From Oscillospiraceae bacterium (GTDB lineage: Bacteria; Bacillota; Clostridia; Oscillospirales; Ruminococcaceae), in assembly GCA_017405465.1 (NCBI GenBank), contig JAFRAJ010000006.1, positions 1-50,932 on the forward strand: a stretch of DNA of 50,932 nucleotides. The letters run 5' to 3'. Positions 7,118 through 14,982 of this stretch are shown here, one piece after another (within the stretch, counting starts at the first letter, position 1; every line of letters starts with the position of its first letter). The translations under genes were made by a program, and so were the position numbers. A model generated the notes under the pieces. It was not told the origin of the DNA and did no database searches. It saw only the letters and a list, made by a program, of their open reading frames with translations.

Positions 7118-8692
7118 TCAGTTTCTTCCGAACTGGTCGTATGCAGATGCTATCTGGTATTTGGAGGTGATGCCGAGATATTCTTCGAGAGTAAGACCTG
7201 ATTCATATACATTGGTCGCTGTCTCTACTCCGAGGTATCTGACATGCCACGGTTCATAGATGTATCCGGTGATGCTCTGTTTTCCTTTCGGATATCTGAT
7301 TATGAATCCGTATTCGTGGCAGTGTTCGGCGAGCCATTTTCCTTCCGGTGTATCGCCGAAACTCGTATAGAGGGAGTTGAGATCCATCGCAAGACCTGTC
7401 TGATGTTCTGAATGACCGGGACGTGCAGAATAAGTGTCTGCCTCTGTCATTCCGTCATTGCTTACGTATCTCCAGTAGATGGATTCCTGAGTCCCATAAG
7501 AACGGTACCCGGATACGATCCACAGCGAGATGCCGTCATTTGCCGCTGCTGCTTTCATCTTCTCAAAAGCCTGATTGCATTCTGAGGTTAGACCGCCAGG
7601 AGCATATGTGGAAGGCAAAGGATACGTCTTATTTGCGATCATGATGCCGTTTACATATGTGATGCCGTTCTTTGTAATGATCTCATATCCCATGGAGCTG
7701 TACTCTGCAGGCTTGACTTCCCATACTGCGTAAAGAGTCATGGATGATCTTATCACGGTGCCGCTGCTGACGGTATTGCCGTCCTCATCGGTCCACCTCA
7801 CGAATCTGTATCCGTCTCTCCAGGGAGCCTGGGGGTAGTTGAAGGGATCGCCTTCGTTCACAGTGATGCTGTTCACATGGCTTCCTCCGTTGGATTCAAA
7901 ACTCACACGGAAAGTATTGCGTTCCCATTTGGCAGTAAGAGTAAGACCGCCCAAAGGCAGAGAGTCTCCTTTCTTGAATTCTGTTCCGTCGGACGAGAAC
8001 CATCCGAGAAAATGATAGCCTTTCTTGGTAGGAGAAGGAGAAGAAAAGACATCTCCGATATGATACTGAACGGGTTCGAGAGGATCACCCTCGTCCGTGT
8101 CGAGTTTTAGATCGTACATCTCAAATTCCCAGTGAGCAGTGAGCGTGACATCTCCCCAGGGAAGCACGGTGCCTCTGTAGACTTTCTCTCCCTGCGGATC
8201 TTTCCAGCCTCTGAAAACATAACCTTCCTTTGAAGGTTCTTCCGGAGGCATGAACAGGTCACCGGTGCGGTATGTTGTCTCTTCGGCCTGAGGCAGACCT
8301 CCATCCATGTCGAAAGATACCGTATATTCGTTGCCTATCCATTCCGCAGTCAGTGTTACATCCTGCTCGGGTGAATACGGGGATCCAACCATGCTGCCTT
8401 CAAGAGCCCAGCCCGTGAATGTGTAGTTTTCTCTTACCGGATCAGGAAGTTCTGCGGAGCGTCCAAGCTTGACGCGGATGCTCTCTATCGGCTCACCGCC
8501 TGCCGGATCGAAAGAGATCAGACAGTTCACGAAGCCTGGACCTACGGTGTCATACAATATCAGACCTGCTGCGATCACAGCGAGTACAGCGGCAGCAATG
8601 ATCAGTGCTTTCTTTCCTTTTTTCTTCTTCGGGATACTCTCAGCGGGAGGAGTGCCAGATGCAGAAAACATGGCTTTGTCACTGTTGTCCAT
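7118..8692 (-). CDS. VanY-type D-Ala-D-Ala carboxypeptidase with four InlB B-repeats
   Basis: A 524-residue envelope protein. After a short Lys-rich cytoplasmic stretch, a membrane anchor spans about residues 29-50. Four consecutive Listeria-Bacteroides (InlB B-type) repeats follow, each of about 65-70 residues, with GGEP or GG openings and GYxFxGW cores ending in LTAEW-like strands. The C-terminal VanY domain has SGYRSYGTQ and the zinc-site residues His430 and Asp437 (HSEHQTGLAMD) plus Glu480 and His483 (EPWH). It should trim the terminal D-Ala of peptidoglycan stem peptides outside the membrane. There is no sortase motif; the N-terminal helix anchors it. AAAGGAGG precedes the ATG at ideal spacing. 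The neighbours are not van-type resistance genes, so wall remodelling is more likely than glycopeptide resistance. Confidence 0.9.
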   Translation of the reverse strand: MDNSDKAMFSASGTPPAESIPKKKKGKKALIIAAAVLAVIAAGLILYDTVGPGFVNCLISFDPAGGEPIESIRVKLGRSAELPDPVRENYTFTGWALEGSMVGSPYSPEQDVTLTAEWIGNEYTVSFDMDGGLPQAEETTYRTGDLFMPPEEPSKEGYVFRGWKDPQGEKVYRGTVLPWGDVTLTAHWEFEMYDLKLDTDEGDPLEPVQYHIGDVFSSPSPTKKGYHFLGWFSSDGTEFKKGDSLPLGGLTLTAKWERNTFRVSFESNGGSHVNSITVNEGDPFNYPQAPWRDGYRFVRWTDEDGNTVSSGTVIRSSMTLYAVWEVKPAEYSSMGYEIITKNGITYVNGIMIANKTYPLPSTYAPGGLTSECNQAFEKMKAAAANDGISLWIVSGYRSYGTQESIYWRYVSNDGMTEADTYSARPGHSEHQTGLAMDLNSLYTSFGDTPEGKWLAEHCHEYGFIIRYPKGKQSITGYIYEPWHVRYLGVETATNVYESGLTLEEYLGITSKYQIASAYDQFGRN

Positions 8693-8725
8693 AGAAGCCT
8701 CCTTTCAGAATAGACTACGGGAATA

Positions 8726-8731
8726 ATTATA
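8726..8731 (-). promoter_or_regulatory. Likely -10 element of the VanY gene
   Basis: TATAAT on the minus strand lies 34 bases upstream of the ATG, just ahead of the strong ribosome site. The sequence 17 bases further upstream (TTCCGC) is a poor -35. Confidence 0.45.
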
Positions 8732-8761
8732 CATTGTCTGCAGAGAAGGCGGAAATACCTG

Positions 8762-8791
8762 AAAAGAGCAGCGGGACTGTGCCCGCCGCTC
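8762..8791 (-). terminator. Terminator of the XRE-TPR gene
   Basis: On the minus strand GAGCGGCGGG pairs with CCCGCTGCTC around CACAGT (one mismatch), followed by TTTTC. It lies 23 bases past the stop of the regulator and separates it from the VanY gene. Confidence 0.7.
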
Positions 8792-8813
8792 ATAAACAGG
8801 ATACTGTTCAGTT

Positions 8814-9845
8814 TTATGCCTTTGCTCTGAGCCGAGCGATATCTTCCTTGGCATGATCTATGTCGCTTCCTTCAGAGAACTTCCATTCGTTCTCCAGACA
8901 ATCAAGGAGCCTTTCAGCAGTTTCAGCTGCTTTCCGGTAGTCTCCCATGATCTCATAGATGTCTCTGATCGCCATAAGTTCGTCCGTGAATCTCGGCCTG
9001 CGGGGCTCCTTCTCGAATGAGCGTTCATAAAGGCCGATGGCTTTTTCGTAATCGCTTTTCTCAGCATAGTACTGTGCCGCTTCGAACAGACATACATGAT
9101 TGTCCGGATTATCTTCCAGAAGTTTTTCAATGATGGAGTCTGCTTCAGATTCGTTGAAGCGGGACAGCGCGATATGGGCTCTGTAGACTTCACACATCAC
9201 GGGATCGGCATCATCCAGACGGCTCAGCCTTGCAAGATATTCTTCCGCCTCATCTGCACGGTGATCGGCGATAAGATTATCCAGCAGGTAAAGATAGGGA
9301 AGTCTGATATCCGGGTGCTCGGTAACGAGTCCCCTGTAGAACTCCACTCCTTTAGAGTGGTTGCGCATGTTCCAGTCCCATACAGCATGTCCGTCGGTCT
9401 TGTACAATATCCATTGGGAATCCTTTTTGCCCGGATCCATTCTGACCGCCTCTTTCGCGTATCTGGATGCTTTGATGCCGTATGAGTTCATCCTGTGCCA
9501 GTACAGGTAAGCCAGCAGGCTGGAAGCGCGTTCTTTGTGCTCGCCGGAAACAAGCTGTTTGAGATACTCCTCATACTCCAGAAACACGTCCTGAGGCAGG
9601 TCTTCCTCGATATCCATCCGGTTCTCGATCCTGTTCAGTTTCTGATCTGCCGTAAGGTCGAAGAGATCGTCGATGCTTACCCCGAATATCTCGGCAATGA
9701 CTGGAAGGAGAGCTATATCCGGCATGGCAGATGATGTTTCCCATTTTGAAACTGCCTGAGCACCGACACCGACTTTTTCCGCGAGCTGCTCCTGTGTGAG
9801 TTCAGCTTTGAACCTTAACTGTCTTATCTTTTTTCCTAATTCCAT
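8814..9845 (-). CDS. XRE-family regulator with TPR-like C-terminal domain
   Basis: A 343-residue protein. Residues 1-62 form a Cro/cI helix-turn-helix, with LTQEQLAEKVGVGAQAVSKWE and PDIALLPVIAEIFGVSIDDLF. The rest is helical and contains TPR-like units, clearest at about 230-325 (AAQYYAEKSDYEKAIGLYERSFEKEP, IYEIMGDYRKAAETAERLL). Such XRE-TPR proteins often sense a peptide or partner protein through the TPR superhelix. AGGAGG sits eight bases before the ATG. It has its own terminator, and no cognate target is evident. Its upstream region (9846-9976) carries only a weak CAGGCGG/CCGCCTG hairpin. Confidence 0.88.
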   Translation of the reverse strand: MELGKKIRQLRFKAELTQEQLAEKVGVGAQAVSKWETSSAMPDIALLPVIAEIFGVSIDDLFDLTADQKLNRIENRMDIEEDLPQDVFLEYEEYLKQLVSGEHKERASSLLAYLYWHRMNSYGIKASRYAKEAVRMDPGKKDSQWILYKTDGHAVWDWNMRNHSKGVEFYRGLVTEHPDIRLPYLYLLDNLIADHRADEAEEYLARLSRLDDADPVMCEVYRAHIALSRFNESEADSIIEKLLEDNPDNHVCLFEAAQYYAEKSDYEKAIGLYERSFEKEPRRPRFTDELMAIRDIYEIMGDYRKAAETAERLLDCLENEWKFSEGSDIDHAKEDIARLRAKA

Positions 9846-9976
9846 TCTGCATTCCTCCTGTGCGGGCCGTGATCCCGACTCCTGATCATATTGTGGACTG
9901 CACAGAGTGTTTCTTCAATAACGCAGCAGGCGGGGATATCCGCCTGTCAGTTGAGAAAGGAGACGATATCACTGTG

Positions 9977-10729
9977 TCACTCGTTTTTATTATTTGGCTG
10001 TTTCTTCGCGAACCAGCCCCGGAACACTCCGCCGTTGATGACTGATACGATCAGGAAGAATATGTCAGCGAATACTATGAAGATGAAAGAAGGTACCATT
10101 ATGCGGGTATATCTCTTGTCTGCAGATGTCCTTCTGCTGATGTGATGTCCCATCCTGACTAGATAGAACAGGCATCCCAGGTTCAGGAAAAGAATAAACA
10201 GTGTGTTTTCCGCAAAGCTCTTCACAAGAGACAGGGGAAAGGGATCGCCGGTATTGAACAGGTTTATCAGTGAATATATGACGAACTGCGCCGCTTGTAC
10301 CATGAATACTATGCGTGTGACATTCAGCATCACTCCGCCTCCGATACCGACACCTCCGCACCATTCGTTTCCTGAACGAGTACAGAAGTTCTCAAATACC
10401 TGCATCAGCGGTTCGTTCTGTTTTCCCTCTATGAAACCGTTATTGGCAATGCAGTATATCTTCAGATGCAGGCCGTTCTCCTTTGAATAGCTTTCCAGCT
10501 GCTCCATGAACCGGAGCACATGGGAAGGGACTCCGTCCACATAGAGAGGAAGACAGAATACTGCCGCTTCTGCATCCTTCAGCTGCGGAAGGATCCTTTG
10601 GACGTCAGCCTGTGTGTGGAGCCTTTCGGTGACCTTCTTGCCTCTGGTGAACAGCCTCTGAAGAAAGAGAAAATAAGCAGAAGCGCAGAAGTTCTTGCGG
10701 GGACTGCAGTTGATAAATACGGTTTTCAT
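9977..10729 (-). CDS. Flavodoxin-fold protein fused to membrane segments
   Basis: A 250-residue protein. The first 120 residues look like a flavodoxin / NAD(P)H-dependent reductase fold: MKTVFINCSPR at the start, AAVFCLPLYVDGVPSHVLRFME in the middle, and IYCIANNGFIEG. The phosphate-binding loop is weak. The C-terminal half holds about three membrane helices (about 135-160, 172-195, 212-235) followed by a basic tail. The start overlaps the stop of the upstream flavodoxin-type gene by four bases (ATGA). It may be a membrane-bound redox partner of that protein, but FMN binding has to be inferred. I do not recognise a named family for the fusion. Confidence 0.7.
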   Translation of the reverse strand: MKTVFINCSPRKNFCASAYFLFLQRLFTRGKKVTERLHTQADVQRILPQLKDAEAAVFCLPLYVDGVPSHVLRFMEQLESYSKENGLHLKIYCIANNGFIEGKQNEPLMQVFENFCTRSGNEWCGGVGIGGGVMLNVTRIVFMVQAAQFVIYSLINLFNTGDPFPLSLVKSFAENTLFILFLNLGCLFYLVRMGHHISRRTSADKRYTRIMVPSFIFIVFADIFFLIVSVINGGVFRGWFAKKQPNNKNE

Positions 10730-11214
10730 AATACATCCTCCAGTTCCGATATATCAGATATGAACAGGACTTCCGACCGGTCATAACCGTCATTCACTGC
10801 ATTGCGTTCTGCAGTGAAACGGAATGTGTCCTTTTCAGCATCCGTGATGTCACCGTAGACGATGACTTTTCTCAGAGCGTGTCTGCCGTAACGCAGTGTA
10901 TGATGCATCTGGCGGTCCCTGTAGGTGCTGAACGGCGTGGAAGAACCGATGGCGCGGTCCATGACGTTCTTCACGTCAGCACTGTAGGAACCGTAGAGGT
11001 TCTTTGTCACTATGACCAGCTCATCCGCCTGTCCTATGATGCGGCAGACCTGGCTGAGACTGTCTTTCATGAAGCATTCAGCAGGATGCTTAGTCCAGCA
11101 CCCGAAGCAGCCCTGGCATGGTGCGTATCTTCCGTCTGCAGCTACGGCGTAGTCGAACCTTGATTCGACTGCTGCTGCAGCATTGCGGTCAAGATCATCA
11201 ATTATCACTCTCAT
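10726..11214 (-). CDS. Flavodoxin-family (FMN reductase-like) protein
   Basis: A 162-residue protein of the NADPH-dependent FMN reductase / iron-sulfur flavoprotein superfamily. CQGCFGCWTKHPAECFMKD is the cysteine-rich loop typical of this group, and VIVTKNLYGSYSADVKNVMDR matches the second FMN-contacting region. The usual N-terminal glycine/serine phosphate loop is absent; the protein starts directly with MRVIIDDLDRN, so it may be shortened. It sits between the TetR regulator (17-base overlap) and the membrane-fused flavodoxin gene (4-base overlap). The three genes form one operon. A role in quinone or xenobiotic reduction controlled by the TetR protein is the likeliest reading. Confidence 0.78.
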   Translation of the reverse strand: MRVIIDDLDRNAAAAVESRFDYAVAADGRYAPCQGCFGCWTKHPAECFMKDSLSQVCRIIGQADELVIVTKNLYGSYSADVKNVMDRAIGSSTPFSTYRDRQMHHTLRYGRHALRKVIVYGDITDAEKDTFRFTAERNAVNDGYDRSEVLFISDISELEDVL

Positions 11215-11782
11215 TTTTATCCTCCTTGACGGCTGTGTTCACGGCACCTGTAAAGATGCGTTCCAGAAGTTCAGCCGCTGTTTTTTCACTGTATTCCAGC
11301 ATTCCTCCGGCTACCAGACTTGCAAATCCGTGCACGGCGACTGCAAGGGTCAGAAAAACATCTTCGGCGCTTGCTCCGTCCGTACCCAGATCCTTTTCCA
11401 CGGCATAGATGACCGGTTTCAGCTCTTCACCGGAGATGAGACCGCGGAGATCGCGTTTCTCGTACCGGCCGGACTGGAACAGAAAACGGAAAAGACTGGG
11501 TTCGTTTTTGGCGAATTCAATATAGTTGAGCCCGATGGAAAGAAGCGGGTCACAGCCGGCTCTTTCCTTAAGCAGAAACTGTGTATGCATGCTGTCTGCT
11601 TCAGCATATGCTGCTCTGGAGAGTTCTTCCATCGTCGGGAAATGATACATGACAGGCTGTGTCGAACATCCCAGGATGCCTGCTACAGACCTGGCTGTGA
11701 TATTATCTTCACCGCCGCTGCGCACAGCTTCCACTGCAGCTTTGATGATCATATCTTCTGTTACTTTTGCTTTTGGCGGCAT
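11198..11782 (-). CDS. TetR-family transcriptional regulator
   Basis: A 194-residue regulator. The N-terminal helix-turn-helix spans about residues 8-52 (ITARSVAGILGCSTQPVMYHFPTMEEL, with the Y-H-F that marks TetR proteins). The all-helical C-terminal ligand domain follows. It is the first gene of a minus-strand operon with the two flavodoxin-type genes. A promoter and palindromic operator lie immediately upstream, so autorepression is likely. The ligand is unknown. Confidence 0.88.
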   Translation of the reverse strand: MPPKAKVTEDMIIKAAVEAVRSGGEDNITARSVAGILGCSTQPVMYHFPTMEELSRAAYAEADSMHTQFLLKERAGCDPLLSIGLNYIEFAKNEPSLFRFLFQSGRYEKRDLRGLISGEELKPVIYAVEKDLGTDGASAEDVFLTLAVAVHGFASLVAGGMLEYSEKTAAELLERIFTGAVNTAVKEDKNESDN

Positions 11783-11800
11783 GATTTAATACCTCGAATG

Positions 11801-11851
11801 ATAACACATGTTATATAACAACGATTATAGTAATGCGGGCGGTTTTGTCAA
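11801..11851 (-). promoter_or_regulatory. Promoter plus palindromic operator of the TetR operon
   Basis: On the minus strand TTGACA (11846-11851) and TATAAT (11824-11829) are 16 bases apart, both perfect consensus hexamers. Directly downstream, over the expected transcription start, lie two overlapping palindromes: TGTTATATAACA (11809-11820) and ATAACA-CA-TGTTAT (11801-11814). A TetR dimer or pair of dimers bound here would block initiation. Confidence 0.8.
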
Positions 11852-11852
11852 C

Positions 11853-11881
11853 AAAAAAACAGGCTCCGTTTCCGGAGCCTG
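11853..11881 (-). terminator. Strong terminator ending the candidate small RNA
   Basis: A perfect 9-bp stem, CAGGCTCCG/CGGAGCCTG, with a four-base loop is followed on the minus strand by seven T residues. ackA already has its own terminator upstream (12055-12084). The existence of this second one implies a separate short transcript starting between the two. Confidence 0.85.
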
Positions 11882-11978
11882 CCGCTAGTGTCCCTTAGGG
11901 ACTAAAAGCAAAGGTACAAAAAATGAGGAGAAGAGTGAGTTGGCGTTCGCAGATCGTTGCGCTATCTGCGAACCTTAC
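11853..11978 (-). ncRNA. Candidate small regulatory RNA with an anti-Shine-Dalgarno loop
   Basis: A transcript of about 120-125 bases can be read on the minus strand, downstream of a TATAGT -10-like hexamer (11986-11991). It begins with a 10-bp perfect hairpin (11945-11973, ATCTGCGAAC/GTTCGCAGAT). A largely unpaired stretch follows that contains CTCTTCTCCTC (11925-11935). Then come a small GTCCC/GGGAC hairpin (11890-11902) and a strong terminator (11853-11881). The unpaired C-rich segment is complementary to AGGAGG-type ribosome sites, as in several Firmicute trans-acting small RNAs. It does not resemble tRNA, 6S or SRP RNA to my eye. A good -35 was not found. Confidence 0.45.
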
Positions 11979-12054
11979 GATAAATACTATAATGCCGGTA
12001 ATGGGATATCCTGTTAATAAGATTAGAACATTTTGTGAACAGCACAGACTGAAG

Positions 12055-12084
12055 AAAAAACGCTCCGCCGATCGGCGGAGCGTT
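12055..12084 (-). terminator. Terminator of ackA
   Basis: On the minus strand AACGCTCCGCCG pairs fully with CGGCGGAGCGTT around a two-base centre and is followed by TTTTTTC. It lies 18 bases past the ackA stop codon. Confidence 0.9.
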
Positions 12085-12101
12085 CAATGAAATGGTCAGG
12101 A

Positions 12102-13301
12102 TCAGAGACCAGCGACTTCGAGAGTATCGCGTGCGATCATGATCTCCTCGTTTGTCGGAAGGACCATCGCCAGGACTTTGCTGTCGGGAGTGGAGAATAC
12201 TGCCTCCTTGCGGCTGGCTTCTTCGTTGAGGGCTTTGTCGATGCTCAGTCCCATGTATTCCATGTTCTCGCAGATCGCCTCACGTGTCTCAGCGTCGTTC
12301 TCACCGATACCGCCGGTGAAGATCACAGCGTCAACACCGCCCATCTCGGCTGCGTATCCGCCAAGGAATCTCTTGATCTGATGGATGAGTATATCGACGG
12401 TAAGCTGGGCTCTCTCATTGCCTTCTTTAGCTGCCTGACGGATGTCACGGCAGTCACTGGAGACTCCGCTCACGCCGAGGAATCCTGATTTCTTGTTCAT
12501 CAGGTCGCTCATCTGATCAGGCGTGAGTCCTTCCTTGTTGGCGATATATGTCACGACAGAGGGATCGATGCCGCCGCTGCGCGTGCCCATGATGAAACCG
12601 TCAAGAGGTGTAAGACCCATTGATGTATCGAAGCATTTTCCGTCCATGATGGCGCACAGCGAGCTTCCGTTGCCGAGGTGGCAGGTGATGATCCTGCTGC
12701 CTTCCGGATCTCTTCCGGTCACTTCAAAGAAGCGCTTGCTTACATAACGGTGGGAAGTTCCGTGGAAGCCGTAACGGCGGATGGAGTACTTCTCATAATA
12801 TTCATAGGGGATCGGGAATATATAGCTCTTGGGAGGCATTGTCTGATGGAATGAAGTGTCGAACACGGCGACCATCGGAACATTGGGACCGAATACTTCA
12901 CGGCAGGCTCTCATGGCTATTGCCTGAGGCGGGTTGTGAAGGGGACCGAGTTCACGAAGATCATAGATGGTATCGATGACTTCGTCAGTTACCAGTGTGC
13001 TCTGTTTATAGATCTCGCTTCCGTGCAGTACCCTGTGTCCGACGGCAACGATCTCGCTCATGTCATCGATGACCTTTCCTTCACCGGAAGTCATCTGGCT
13101 CACGACTTCAAGGAAAGCCTCCTTGTGTGTCGGGAAATCCATCTTTTTCTCGATCTTTGCTCCGCTGGTAACGCTGTGCGTGATGAAGCCGCCGGCGCCG
13201 ATGCGCTCGCAGTTGCCTTTGCAGATTACCTGCTCGTTATCCATCTCTATGAGCTGGTATTTAAGACTGCTGGATCCCGCGTTTATGACTAGAACCTTCA
13301 T
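12102..13301 (-). CDS. ackA: Acetate kinase
   Basis: AckA converts acetyl phosphate and ADP to acetate and ATP, the energy-yielding step of acetate fermentation, and works reversibly. The 399-residue length is typical. Signature segments are complete: NAGSSSLKYQL at residues 7-17, TCHLGNGSSL, DTSMGLTPLDGFIMGTRSGG, and the C-terminal VIFTGGIGEN phosphate-binding loop followed by VLPTNEEIMIARD. GAGGAG precedes the ATG. The usual partner pta is not adjacent, so acetyl phosphate must be made elsewhere. The gene diverges from tmcAL, whose product consumes acetate. Confidence 0.97.
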   Translation of the reverse strand: MKVLVINAGSSSLKYQLIEMDNEQVICKGNCERIGAGGFITHSVTSGAKIEKKMDFPTHKEAFLEVVSQMTSGEGKVIDDMSEIVAVGHRVLHGSEIYKQSTLVTDEVIDTIYDLRELGPLHNPPQAIAMRACREVFGPNVPMVAVFDTSFHQTMPPKSYIFPIPYEYYEKYSIRRYGFHGTSHRYVSKRFFEVTGRDPEGSRIITCHLGNGSSLCAIMDGKCFDTSMGLTPLDGFIMGTRSGGIDPSVVTYIANKEGLTPDQMSDLMNKKSGFLGVSGVSSDCRDIRQAAKEGNERAQLTVDILIHQIKRFLGGYAAEMGGVDAVIFTGGIGENDAETREAICENMEYMGLSIDKALNEEASRKEAVFSTPDSKVLAMVLPTNEEIMIARDTLEVAGL

Positions 13302-13322
13302 GTTTTCTCCTCTTTTGTTCGC

Positions 13323-13377
13323 TTTACAAGCTTTTTTTCCGTACCTATAATTATAGTGATACTATGGTGTTTTGCAA
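13323..13377. promoter_or_regulatory. Interlocked divergent promoters of ackA and tmcAL
   Basis: The palindrome CTATAATTATAG (13345-13356) supplies a TATAAT to each strand. On the plus strand TTTACA (13323-13328), 17 bases, TATAAT (13346-13351) faces tmcAL. On the minus strand TTGCAA (13372-13377), 16 bases, TATAAT (13350-13355) faces ackA. The two -10 boxes overlap, so RNA polymerase could open only one at a time. Confidence 0.75.
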
Positions 13378-13395
13378 GGACGGGAGGAACCACAG

Positions 13396-14541
13396 ATGAG
13401 CATTTTCGGAGTCGTCTGCGAGTGTAATCCCTACCATTCCGGACACGGAAAACTGATCGCGGAAGCCCGGCGCAGAGGCGCAGACGCACTGGTAGCGGTG
13501 ATGTCCGGCGATTTCGTTCAGAGAGGCGAACCTGCGCTGCTGTCGAAATTTAACAGAGCTGCAGATCTTGCCCGCCAGGGATTCAGTCTTGTGTTCGAAC
13601 TTCCGGTGCGGTATTCTCTGTCTTCATCAGAAAGGTTTGCGGCCGCATCAGTGGGGCTTCTTGATTCCCTCGGAGCGGTCGATACTCTTTTTTTCGGGAG
13701 CGAATGCGGTGATGCCGGCCTGCTGTATGATGCTGCTGGAGCCGCAGACAGCGAAAGAACAAGAAATACTGTGAGCAGTCTGTGCTCGCTGGGGTACAGT
13801 TATCCTGCAGCACTGACAGAAGCGGTAAAAGCCAACTTCGGAGAAAGGACATCATCAGTATTCTTGTCACCCAACAACATACTTGCAGTGGATTATGTCA
13901 GAGCCCTCACAAAATCAGGGTCCCGGATGCGGGCTGAGACCGTACTCAGGGACATGGACGGACTGACTGCACACGGAGTCCGCGAAGCTGCCGAAGCTGG
14001 AGAGATCATGTACAGTTTGCTCACGGACGAAACGGCAGGGCTTCTTTCAGAAGGTGATACTTCCGATCCCGCGAAGTGGGATGTGATATGCATGGCTTCT
14101 CTGAGAAAGATATCTGCTGAAGATCTTGCTGAAGTTCCTGATATGCAGTCCGGACTTGACAGGCGGATATATAAGGCAGCGAGAGAGGAGACTTCTCTTA
14201 AGCAGCTGCTGGCCTCAGCAAAGACCAGAAGTCTTACCATGAGCAGAGTCAAGAGGGCTGTATGCAATGCGGTGCTCGGTATAAAAGGAACTGCGCCTGA
14301 GATCCCTCCGTATGCCCGACTGCTGGCAGTGGGACAGGGAGGCACGGAGATACTGCGCAGCATTTCAGAGAGAGCCCGGATCCCGGTATCAGAGAATCTC
14401 CTGACTCTTTCCGCTACATCATCAGAAGCAGCATACAGAGCCGGGGAAGAGATGCTCGCCACAGATATATACAACACAGCCAGAAGGAAGCCCCGCCCTG
14501 CAGGCGAAGATCTTACCAGACGGCTTTTCAAAAAGGATTAA
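13396..14541 (+). CDS. tmcAL: tRNA(Met) cytidine acetate ligase TmcAL
   Basis: TmcAL activates acetate with ATP and transfers the acetyl group to the wobble cytidine of elongator tRNA-Met (ac4C34). The 381-residue protein has the nucleotidyltransferase-like HxGH motif (His14, His17 in NPYHSGHGK), followed by MSGDFVQRGEPALLSKFNRA, characteristic of the YlbM/TmcAL family. Later FLSPNNILAVDYVRAL and the basic LTMSRVKRAVCNAVLGI match the family. I chose ATG 13396 because GGGAGG lies eight bases upstream; an in-frame TTG at 13372 lies in the ackA -35 element. The gene heads a run of tRNA modification genes. Confidence 0.93.
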   Translation: MSIFGVVCECNPYHSGHGKLIAEARRRGADALVAVMSGDFVQRGEPALLSKFNRAADLARQGFSLVFELPVRYSLSSSERFAAASVGLLDSLGAVDTLFFGSECGDAGLLYDAAGAADSERTRNTVSSLCSLGYSYPAALTEAVKANFGERTSSVFLSPNNILAVDYVRALTKSGSRMRAETVLRDMDGLTAHGVREAAEAGEIMYSLLTDETAGLLSEGDTSDPAKWDVICMASLRKISAEDLAEVPDMQSGLDRRIYKAAREETSLKQLLASAKTRSLTMSRVKRAVCNAVLGIKGTAPEIPPYARLLAVGQGGTEILRSISERARIPVSENLLTLSATSSEAAYRAGEEMLATDIYNTARRKPRPAGEDLTRRLFKKD

Positions 14542-14982
14542 ATGTATACATATCATTTCACAACACATTCCCAGCAGGAGACTGAAGATATAGGATGCAG
14601 ATTCGCTTCCTGCGTGAGACCCGGCATGACGGTGGCCATGTACGGGGACCTCGGAGCGGGAAAGACTGCCTTCACCAGAGGCGTCGAAAGAGGACTGGGC
14701 TATCAGGGCTCGGTCACCAGCCCAACCTTCTCCATCGTGAACGAATACAGAGGAGGAAGAGTGGATGTCGCTCATTTCGACATGTACCGGATCTCGTCGG
14801 AAGAAGAACTATACGGTACCGGATTCTATGATTATCTGGACGGGAGAATGGCGGTCTTCATGGAATGGAGTGAGAACATACCTTTCGCTGTGGACGATAC
14901 CGCTGTGAAGATAACCATAGAACACGGCCCCGGCGGTGAGCGCAGTATCACCGTGGAGTCACCCGAGGAGATAGTATTTTGA
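14542..14982 (+). CDS. tsaE: tRNA t6A biosynthesis ATPase TsaE
   Basis: A 146-residue P-loop protein with Walker A GDLGAGKT (Lys41 and Thr42), SPTFSIVNEY and HFDMYR, all typical of TsaE. It works with TsaB and TsaD to load the threonylcarbamoyl group onto A37 of ANN-decoding tRNAs. Its ATG abuts the tmcAL stop codon and its stop overlaps the tsaB start by four bases. tsaD is not in this window. Confidence 0.95.
   Translation: MYTYHFTTHSQQETEDIGCRFASCVRPGMTVAMYGDLGAGKTAFTRGVERGLGYQGSVTSPTFSIVNEYRGGRVDVAHFDMYRISSEEELYGTGFYDYLDGRMAVFMEWSENIPFAVDDTAVKITIEHGPGGERSITVESPEEIVF

Noticed and set aside
7118..8692. VanY gene as glycopeptide resistance
   Set aside because: No vanH, ligase, vanX or VanRS-type two-component genes are nearby, and the surface-repeat architecture points to a wall-remodelling enzyme.
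11923..12090. Plus-strand small ORF over the candidate small RNA
   Set aside because: It has no ribosome site, runs through the ackA terminator hairpin and encodes an Arg-rich sequence with no recognisable feature.
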